This document shows positions 1 through 5,565 of a stretch of 8,259 bases of DNA, piece by piece. The notes beneath the pieces are model-generated. The model did not search any database. It was not told the DNA's origin and worked only from the letters and a program-made list of their open reading frames with translations. The stretch spans positions 15,112 through 23,370 of the forward strand of contig PEZR01000071.1 in NCBI GenBank assembly GCA_002773975.1. The letters run 5' to 3'. This DNA comes from Bdellovibrio sp. CG10_big_fil_rev_8_21_14_0_10_47_8. Lineage in GTDB: Bacteria; Bdellovibrionota; Bdellovibrionia; Bdellovibrionales; Bdellovibrionaceae. Each line of letters begins with the position of its first letter. Position 1 is the first letter of the stretch. Made by a program: the position numbers and the translations under genes.

Positions 1-773
1 GCTCTGTGCCGATTGTTGATTCGATGATTCGAGACGGCTTGTGGGACCCCTATAACAACTGGCACATGGGCAACGCCGCCGAGCTTTGTGTTCGAGAATA
101 CAAGTTCACGCGCGAGCAACAAGACGAGTTCGCGATCAACTCTTATAAAAAAGCTCAAGAAGCCCAAAACAAAAATCTTTTTCAAAAAGAAATCGTTGGC
201 GTCGAAGTCAAAGACCGAAAAGGCACCGTTCTCATCGACAAAGATGAAGAACCCGGCAATGCGCGTTTTGATAAAATTCCAAGCCTCCGCCCTGCTTTTG
301 AAAAAGAGGGCACGATCACCGCCGCCAATGCTTCAAAAATCAACGACGGTGGCGCCGCTTTTGTACTGATGAGCGAGAAGACCGCGCAAACCCGCGGCGT
401 GAAACCACTAGCTAAAATTGTTGCTCACGGAACTTTCGCCCAAGATCCGAAGTGGTTCACAACCGCTCCGGTCGGCGCGATCAAAGCGGCTTTGAAAAAA
501 GCTCAGCTTCAAGTGGGTGACATTGATCTTTGGGAAATCAACGAAGCTTTTGCCAATGTGACGATGGCGGCGATGAAAGAACTGGAAATTCCGGCGGACA
601 AGGTCAATGTGCATGGCGGGGCAATTGCCATCGGCCACCCGATTGGCGCCAGCGGCGCTAGAATCCTGACAACTCTTTGTTATGCTTTACAAGAACGCGG
701 AAAAAAATATGGATTGGCAACACTTTGTATCGGCGGCGGCGAAGCCGTGGCCTTGATCGTGGAAAGGGCTTAG
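1..773 (+). CDS. Acetyl-CoA C-acetyltransferase (thiolase), 5'-truncated by window edge
   Basis: Thiolase catalysing 2 acetyl-CoA <-> acetoacetyl-CoA + CoA in the cytoplasm. The reading frame is open from the first base, and the GTG at position 6 is an internal valine, so about 257 of the usual ~390 residues are present. The missing N-terminal third should hold the nucleophilic Cys (Cys89 in the Zoogloea enzyme). Visible family motifs, numbered from the codon at position 6: DSMIRDGLWD near residues 5-14, the NEAFA motif with Asn179, GGAIAIGHPIGASGAR with the catalytic His211, and the C-terminal CIGGG with the acid/base Cys241. It is followed after 2 nt by scoA, whose ribosome-binding site lies inside this gene's last codons, so the genes are almost certainly co-transcribed. 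That context favours an acetoacetyl-CoA thiolase over a long-chain beta-oxidation 3-ketoacyl-CoA thiolase, but chain-length specificity cannot be read from the fragment. Confidence 0.93.
   Translation, partial: SVPIVDSMIRDGLWDPYNNWHMGNAAELCVREYKFTREQQDEFAINSYKKAQEAQNKNLFQKEIVGVEVKDRKGTVLIDKDEEPGNARFDKIPSLRPAFEKEGTITAANASKINDGGAAFVLMSEKTAQTRGVKPLAKIVAHGTFAQDPKWFTTAPVGAIKAALKKAQLQVGDIDLWEINEAFANVTMAAMKELEIPADKVNVHGGAIAIGHPIGASGARILTTLCYALQERGKKYGLATLCIGGGEAVALIVERA
761..768 (+). promoter_or_regulatory. Ribosome binding site of scoA
   Basis: The purine-rich GGAAAGGG ends 7 nt before the ATG at 776. It decides the scoA start: the frame stays open upstream to an ATG at 677, but that would add 33 arginine-rich residues unlike the family and overlap the thiolase by almost 100 bp. 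Confidence 0.7.
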
Positions 774-775
774 AT

Positions 776-1477
776 ATGGCCAAAAAAGTTTTTGCGGACG
801 CGAAGTCAGCTATTGCTGGTGTTCAAGATGGCATGACGCTAATTCTGGGTGGTTTTGGTCTGTGTGGAATCCCGGAAAACTCTATTCTTGCTCTCAAAGC
901 CAGCGGCGCTAAAAATCTCACCTGTGTTTCTAACAATGCCGGCGTCGATGACGGCGGACTGGGTCTGCTTTTACAGACCCGACAGATTCGCAAAATGATT
1001 TCAAGCTATGTCGGAGAAAATGCAACTTTTGAAAAGCAGTATCTGGCCGGAGAACTTGAACTCGAATTTTGCCCCCAGGGGACTCTGGCAGAACGTATGC
1101 GCGCAGGCGGAGCTGGCATCCCTGGGTTTTACACACCCACAGGGGTCGGCACTCTTGTCGCCGAAGGCAAAGAGGTTCGTGAATTTGAGGGGCGCAAATA
1201 TATCCTGGAGAGAGCCATCAAGGGCGATTTTGCATTTGTCAAAGCTTGGAAGGGCGATCATTTTGGCAATCTGGTGTACAGAAAAACATCCAGAAACTTT
1301 AATCCCGTTGCCGCCACGGCTGGGAAAATCACTGTTGCTGAGGTCGAACACCTGGTGGCGCCTGGAGAACTGGATCCGGATGAAGTTCACACCCCCGGAA
1401 TCTATGTGCAAAGAATTTTTCAAGGTGTGAATTACGAAAAACGCATCGAACAAAGAACTGTCAGAAAGGAAGCCTGA
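776..1477 (+). CDS. scoA: 3-oxoacid CoA-transferase subunit A (SCOT alpha)
   Basis: Alpha subunit of succinyl-CoA:3-ketoacid CoA transferase, which moves CoA from succinyl-CoA to acetoacetate so that the thiolase next door can split acetoacetyl-CoA (or works in reverse). The product from the ATG at 776 is 233 residues, the usual length of bacterial ScoA. The CoA-transferase family 1 signature is seen as DGM...GGFGLCGIPE at residues 18-34. Further family blocks are SNNAGVDDGGLG (52-63), SYVGEN (77-82), a Glu/Leu-rich stretch leading to PQGTLAERMRAGGAGIPGF (100-118) and the TPTGVGT loop (120-126). The catalytic Glu sits in the beta subunit, so activity needs scoB, which starts 2 nt after this stop. 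AtoD of the acetate/acetoacetate CoA-transferase is the main alternative; the length and the SYVGEN/FEKQYL blocks look more like ScoA. Confidence 0.94.
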   Translation: MAKKVFADAKSAIAGVQDGMTLILGGFGLCGIPENSILALKASGAKNLTCVSNNAGVDDGGLGLLLQTRQIRKMISSYVGENATFEKQYLAGELELEFCPQGTLAERMRAGGAGIPGFYTPTGVGTLVAEGKEVREFEGRKYILERAIKGDFAFVKAWKGDHFGNLVYRKTSRNFNPVAATAGKITVAEVEHLVAPGELDPDEVHTPGIYVQRIFQGVNYEKRIEQRTVRKEA

Positions 1478-1479
1478 CT

Positions 1480-2130
1480 ATGCCACTCACTCGGGATCAA
1501 ATCGCGCAAAGAATTGCTCTGGAAGTTCAAGATGGATTCACCGTGAACCTAGGGATTGGCATTCCCACCCTGGTTGCCAACTATATTTCTGAAGGCAAGT
1601 CAGTGATGTTTCAAAGTGAAAATGGACTCCTTGGAATGGGCCAATTTCCGCTGGAAAAAGATATCGATCCTGACCTCATCAATGCCGGGAAACAAACGGT
1701 GACAACAGTTCCAGGCGCGAGTTTTTTTTCTTCTGCTGACAGTTTTGCGATGATTCGCGGAGGCCACGTAGATCTCACCGTCTTGGGTGCGATGGAGGTT
1801 TCTGAAACCGGAGACATCGCCAACTGGATGGTTCCTGGCAAAATGGTCAAAGGCATGGGCGGCGCGATGGATTTGGTCGCTGGCGCTCGTCGGGTGATTG
1901 TAGCCATGCAACATACCGACAAAGAGGGCCGCTCGAAGCTGAAAACGAAATGCACCCTGCCCTTAACTGGCGTCGGCTGCATTCAAAAAATTGTCTCTGA
2001 CTTTGGCGTCATCGACGTCACCCCCGAAGGTTTTGTTTTACGGGAATATGCCCCCGACCTAACCCCAGAAAAAGTCCTCGCTGCCACCGAGGGCAAAATG
2101 AAAATCGCACCCGACTGCAAACCCATGTAG
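1480..2130 (+). CDS. scoB: 3-oxoacid CoA-transferase subunit B (SCOT beta)
   Basis: Beta subunit of succinyl-CoA:3-ketoacid CoA transferase. At 216 residues it is full length for the family. The CoA-transferase signature 2, FQSENGLLGMG at residues 44-54, contains the catalytic Glu47 that forms the glutamyl-CoA thioester intermediate (codon at 1618-1620). Other family blocks are NLGIGIPTLVANY (23-35), the GGHVDLTVLGAMEVS stretch (94-108), GDIANWMVPGKMVKGMGGAMDLV (111-133, in two adjoining blocks) and the C-terminal FVLREYAPDLTPE (185-197). AGAAAGGA-type purines (1463-1470) lie 9 nt upstream of the ATG, inside the end of scoA. The 2-nt gap to scoA indicates coupled translation, as expected for a stoichiometric heteromer. 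No convincing Rho-independent terminator follows. Confidence 0.94.
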   Translation: MPLTRDQIAQRIALEVQDGFTVNLGIGIPTLVANYISEGKSVMFQSENGLLGMGQFPLEKDIDPDLINAGKQTVTTVPGASFFSSADSFAMIRGGHVDLTVLGAMEVSETGDIANWMVPGKMVKGMGGAMDLVAGARRVIVAMQHTDKEGRSKLKTKCTLPLTGVGCIQKIVSDFGVIDVTPEGFVLREYAPDLTPEKVLAATEGKMKIAPDCKPM

Positions 2131-2170
2131 GTGGACGCTACCTTGGTCCAGGCTAGAAAGGGCCTTGGGT

Positions 2171-2200
2171 TTGGACTCCTTGGGCCAACATCGCTAAAAT
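2171..2200 (+). promoter_or_regulatory. Candidate sigma-70-type promoter for the cyclic-nucleotide-binding gene
   Basis: TTGGAC (2171-2176) and TAAAAT (2195-2200) are separated by 18 bp and resemble -35 and -10 boxes. Transcription would begin at about 2207, directly at the ATG at 2208, giving a leaderless or nearly leaderless mRNA. This fits the lack of a properly spaced Shine-Dalgarno sequence. The call rests on sequence resemblance alone. Confidence 0.4.
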
Positions 2201-2207
2201 AAAAGAG

Positions 2208-3203
2208 ATGTCAGCGACAAATGGACCGAAGAAAATTGAGCGTGATCACTATCTGTTTCGAGAAGGTGATCCACCTGATTCTATGTATGTCGTCAAAAGC
2301 GGCAAGTTTGCAGTAGTTAAGACCAAACAAACCTCTGAAATTGTGTTGGCGGAAATTGGCCCCGGCGCCATGGTTGGCGAAATGGCCTTCTTCGACAACA
2401 AACCACGCTCCGCTTCGGTGAAGGCGCTCAAGGACAGCGAAGTCATTGCCCTTCCCTACAAGGCTCTCCATGCCCAATTTCAGAGTTTCCCTGAGTGGTG
2501 CAAAGCCATCATGCGGACGGTGAATGATCATCTTCGAAATGCCAATCAACGCATTAAACAACTTGAACGAAATGAAACTGATGACGATCTTTTTCCGCCG
2601 CACACGATGAACAAGTTGGTGGCCATTTTAAATTTCGTCGGCCATCGTTATGGAAAACCCAGCGAAGATAAAAAAAGTTTAACCATCAATGGGTATTTGC
2701 TGCGCAACTACACCATTCAGATTTTCCAAGAAGCCGCTCATAAAATGCAAAAGCTTTTGGAAACTCTTGAAGGCTTAAAGATGGTGAAAATTGAAGATCT
2801 GGGGGAAGGCCGCCAGCAGATCATCAATCATCAACCGGATTTTTTATTTTCTTTTGTCGACTGGCACAATGAATGGCTCTTCAAAAAAGAATCTGATCGC
2901 ACCCTGATCAAAGAAAATGAGCTCAAACTGCTCACAGGTCTTCTCCATTTCGCAAAGCAGCTCACGGAAAATGACAAAGGCATGGTGGCTCTGAATCTGA
3001 CTCAGGTTCAAAATGACTCTATGAAGGAAATTGGTTTTGTTATCAAACCCGAAGAAACTCTTTGTTTGGTTGAAAAAAAATTGATTGGCGATCACACCAT
3101 TGGCGATGATAAACAAATTATGTCCAGTTTCTCTCCGGATGAGCTCGACAAAGTCACCCCCTATTGGCAGATCATTTACGCCCTCGGCAAAGTAAAGAGG
3201 TAA
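2208..3203 (+). CDS. Cyclic-nucleotide-binding (Crp/Fnr-type sensor) protein with atypical C-terminal region
   Basis: A 331-residue cytoplasmic protein. Residues about 12-100 form a cyclic-nucleotide-binding beta-roll: FREGDPPDSMYVVKSGKFAV (17-36) and the phosphate-binding cassette GEMAFFDNKPRSASV (57-71). Glu58 and Arg67, which in this family contact the ribose hydroxyl and the cyclic phosphate, are both kept, so cAMP or cGMP binding is plausible. A linker helix (about 95-122) follows. Residues 134-210 resemble a degenerate winged helix, without the usual Crp recognition-helix motif. Residues 236-330 look like a second, related helical module (LLTGLLHFAKQL compared with LVAILNFVGHRY). True Crp proteins are about 210-230 residues, so roughly 100 extra residues are present. 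It could be a transcription factor or a protein-binding signalling adaptor; DNA binding is not shown. The start gives the family-typical N-terminus; no Shine-Dalgarno sequence is well placed. Confidence 0.82.
   Translation: MSATNGPKKIERDHYLFREGDPPDSMYVVKSGKFAVVKTKQTSEIVLAEIGPGAMVGEMAFFDNKPRSASVKALKDSEVIALPYKALHAQFQSFPEWCKAIMRTVNDHLRNANQRIKQLERNETDDDLFPPHTMNKLVAILNFVGHRYGKPSEDKKSLTINGYLLRNYTIQIFQEAAHKMQKLLETLEGLKMVKIEDLGEGRQQIINHQPDFLFSFVDWHNEWLFKKESDRTLIKENELKLLTGLLHFAKQLTENDKGMVALNLTQVQNDSMKEIGFVIKPEETLCLVEKKLIGDHTIGDDKQIMSSFSPDELDKVTPYWQIIYALGKVKR
3194..3200 (+). promoter_or_regulatory. Ribosome binding site of the secreted-protein gene
   Basis: AAAGAGG lies 6 nt before the ATG at 3207 and inside the last codons of the upstream gene. 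It supports this start and co-transcription of the two genes. Confidence 0.65.
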
Positions 3204-3206
3204 CTG

Positions 3207-4067
3207 ATGAAAATATTTTTCATTTCCATTCTTCCCTTCCTATTTTTTTCCAGTCATCTTTTTGCCACGGCACTCCCCGCCCCCGGACCCGATCAGGCAA
3301 ACAATCATTCCGCCTGTCCCTTGGATCAAACTTCCATGGGGCAAGAGCTCATGTCCCGAAGTTTTCTAATTGTTGCCAGCCATTACTGCAAACAACCCGA
3401 AGACCAGCCCGAGAAACTTAAAACGATGACCGCAGACTATATGACAGCACAAAACCCTCGGTATGAAATCCTCAAGAAAGAAGCCGGAGCATGGCTCAAG
3501 AAAAACTCGAATAAAACAGCCTGCAGAAGCGCCTCGGAACGACCCCGCGACATCGATGAAGCCTTCGATGGCTGGTGGACAAAGCAACACAATCTGCGAT
3601 CTCTTGCGGCTGGCAGAAACGCCCGGGAATATTGCCAACAGGCCCTGAATCTCCTCGAAAGATCACAAACGCCACCCTTCTTGACTGACGCTCGCCCAGT
3701 GACCGAGCCCGCGCCGGCAAAAACTGAGCCCATCGTTCGAAATACCATGGAAAAAATCAATACCAACCTCGAAAGACTGAAACCACCTGCGCAGCCCACA
3801 AAACTCAGTCAAGACCCATCACCCTCGATCACAACTCCGCCACCAGCAAGCACCTATTCGGGTTCGCTCTATCGCGAGTCTCGTTCTTCATCCAACTATG
3901 ATATCTATCTTCCTTCGATGGAGACTCTGACATTTCAACGACCTGGAATGATGCTTCAACCCTGCTCAATGTGCTATTTTATTCCAGTCAACGCCCTGGG
4001 ATTTTCGCCGTCTTGGTTGGCACCCATGGGTCCGCCGATTCAGCCGCTCAATTCTGGAAGTCGATAA
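3207..4067 (+). CDS. Secreted hypothetical protein, six cysteines, proline-rich linker
   Basis: I do not recognise this 286-residue protein. It starts with a clear Sec signal peptide: Lys2, then a hydrophobic stretch rich in Phe/Leu/Ile to about residue 20, with an Ala-Thr-Ala site favouring cleavage after Ala22. No lipobox Cys follows, so it should be periplasmic, outer-membrane-associated or exported. The mature part has a helical, charged domain (about 35-155) with Cys37, Cys61, Cys106 and Cys143, enough for two disulfides. A Pro/Thr/Ser-rich linker spans about 162-215. The C-terminal segment is rich in Pro, Ser, Tyr and Met and carries a Cys-Ser-Met-Cys motif (253-256). No membrane segment is seen after the signal peptide. 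The gene begins 3 nt after the cyclic-nucleotide-binding gene, so the two are probably one transcript. Its stop is 5 bp from the stop of the convergent pyruvate kinase gene. Function unknown; CXXC could be redox-active, metal-binding or structural. Confidence 0.8.
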   Translation: MKIFFISILPFLFFSSHLFATALPAPGPDQANNHSACPLDQTSMGQELMSRSFLIVASHYCKQPEDQPEKLKTMTADYMTAQNPRYEILKKEAGAWLKKNSNKTACRSASERPRDIDEAFDGWWTKQHNLRSLAAGRNAREYCQQALNLLERSQTPPFLTDARPVTEPAPAKTEPIVRNTMEKINTNLERLKPPAQPTKLSQDPSPSITTPPPASTYSGSLYRESRSSSNYDIYLPSMETLTFQRPGMMLQPCSMCYFIPVNALGFSPSWLAPMGPPIQPLNSGSR

Positions 4068-4072
4068 GATTT

Positions 4073-5563
4073 CTATTCGATCAGCGTCATGTCGCGGCGA
4101 TAACGAAGAGGCAAGTCTTCATCCGATAAACGCTGATACTGTTCGCCACCGAGCGTGAAAATGTAAAGAGTATTTGTTTTCGATCCACCGTAGATCGGTT
4201 GACCATAGGTCATCACCACTTTGTCTCCGGTTTTTGCCAAACCATATTGAACCAAGATCTTTTCACACTGTTCAACCACTTGCTCCAGATTCGAGTAGGG
4301 CCGAATGGGCAAGGTCTGCACACCCCAGATCAACTCGAGACGATTCAAAGTCTCAAGCTCATCGGTCACTGCCACGATGCGGGCCTTGGGTCGAAATCCA
4401 GAAATAATATTGGCCGTCCGCCCCGAAGAGGTCAGACACAAAATCACCTTTGCATCCAGCTTCAGAGCGCTGAGACTGGCGCTCGCACCAATGGCCCCTG
4501 CTGGGCTCAGAAATTCGTTCTCCAAAGAAATTTTATAAAACTTCTCCATCTTGTCTTCGACTTCAACAATAATCTCATGCATGGTGCGAATACAGCGAAA
4601 TGGGTACTTCCCGCTGGCGGACTCTGCCGAAAGCATCACTGCGTCTGTTCCGTCCAAGACGGCATTTGCGACATCGGTGATTTCCGCTCTGGTTGGCCGA
4701 GGATTTTCAACCATCGAGTCCAACATCTGGGTCGCTGTGATCACTGGTTTGTTCATCTGATTGGCCACATGAATGATCTGCTTTTGAAATCCAGGCAGCC
4801 GTGCCTGTCCAACCTCAACAGCAAGATCCCCCCGCGCCACCATCACAGCATCTGACAGGCGAACAATTTCTTCCAAATTTTCAATCGCCTCCAACATTTC
4901 AATTTTTGCGCAGATTTTCGTCTCGGGATTTTTCGCGTCAATTAAGTCTCGGAGCTGTCGAATGTCTTTCCCATGCCGAACAAAACTAAGCGCAACATAG
5001 TCTACCTTGTGCGTCAGCCCAAACTCGAGATCTTTAAGATCTTTTTCGGTCAAACACTCCACCGCCAAGGTTCGTCCAGGAATATTCATCCCCTTTCGAT
5101 CCTTCAACGTGCCTCCATAGACCACTTCCGCATCCAATTCGTCATCTCGAACCGCGACAACACGCAACTCCAGAAGACCATCATCCAACAAAATGCGGTC
5201 GCCTTCTTCAACACTTTTTGCAAGCTCTGGGAAATCCGACGGGATGACCCCCGCGGTCCCAACCACTGGTTTCATCGTAATGAGAACTTTTTGTCCAGCG
5301 ACCAACTCGATGGACCCATGCTCAAATTTACCAACCCGGATTTTCGGCCCTTGTAAATCCTGAAGAATGGTCACTGGCGCCTTCATTTTCTGGGTGAGCT
5401 TTCTAAGACTGTGAATAACTTTGAGGTGATCCTCGTGATTGCCATGGGAAAAATTCAATCTCGCGACATTCATGCCCGCACGGATAGCTTTCTCCAAGGA
5501 CTTTTCTTCTTTAGTCGCGGGACCTATGGTGGCCACAATTTTAACTCGGCGATTAACCAACAT
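4073..5563 (-). CDS. pyk: Pyruvate kinase, predicted K+-independent type
   Basis: Catalyses phosphoenolpyruvate + ADP -> pyruvate + ATP, the last step of glycolysis, as a cytoplasmic homotetramer. The product is 496 residues (family usually 460-480). Motifs: KIVATIGPA (8-16); RLNFSHG (35-41) with the ATP/metal-site Arg35, Asn37 and Ser39; ILQDLQGPKIRVG (67-78); the B-domain lid (about 70-170); AKIEML (219-224) with catalytic Lys220 and metal ligand Glu222; VARGDLAVE (242-250) with Asp246; ATQMLDSM (277-284) with Thr278; and PRPTRAEITDVANAVLDGTD (288-307). The C domain (about 350-470) has a phosphate-type loop TSSGRT (378-383), so a phosphorylated effector is possible but its identity is open. 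At the usual Glu117 site (rabbit muscle numbering) there is Lys74, with Leu/Gln/Val at the linked positions, the K+-independent pattern. About 25 charged residues extend past the usual C-terminus. The ATG lies 2 nt after the coiled-coil gene's stop with no clear Shine-Dalgarno sequence. Confidence 0.96.
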   Translation of the reverse strand: MLVNRRVKIVATIGPATKEEKSLEKAIRAGMNVARLNFSHGNHEDHLKVIHSLRKLTQKMKAPVTILQDLQGPKIRVGKFEHGSIELVAGQKVLITMKPVVGTAGVIPSDFPELAKSVEEGDRILLDDGLLELRVVAVRDDELDAEVVYGGTLKDRKGMNIPGRTLAVECLTEKDLKDLEFGLTHKVDYVALSFVRHGKDIRQLRDLIDAKNPETKICAKIEMLEAIENLEEIVRLSDAVMVARGDLAVEVGQARLPGFQKQIIHVANQMNKPVITATQMLDSMVENPRPTRAEITDVANAVLDGTDAVMLSAESASGKYPFRCIRTMHEIIVEVEDKMEKFYKISLENEFLSPAGAIGASASLSALKLDAKVILCLTSSGRTANIISGFRPKARIVAVTDELETLNRLELIWGVQTLPIRPYSNLEQVVEQCEKILVQYGLAKTGDKVVMTYGQPIYGGSKTNTLYIFTLGGEQYQRLSDEDLPLRYRRDMTLIE

Positions 5564-5565
5564 AT

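Noticed and set aside
677..775. Longer scoA start at the ATG at 677
   Set aside because: It would add 33 Arg-rich residues foreign to the family and overlap the thiolase; the ATG at 776 has a well-spaced Shine-Dalgarno sequence and gives the normal length.
1001..1453. 150-codon minus-strand open frame opposite scoA
   Set aside because: Shadow of a well-conserved gene; no ribosome-binding site or recognisable motif.
4022..4031. 10-bp perfect palindrome ACCCATGGGT
   Set aside because: It lies inside the coding end of the secreted protein, has no loop and no T tract; likely chance.
4199..4855. 218-codon plus-strand open frame
   Set aside because: It is antisense to the conserved pyruvate kinase, and its translation resembles no protein family.
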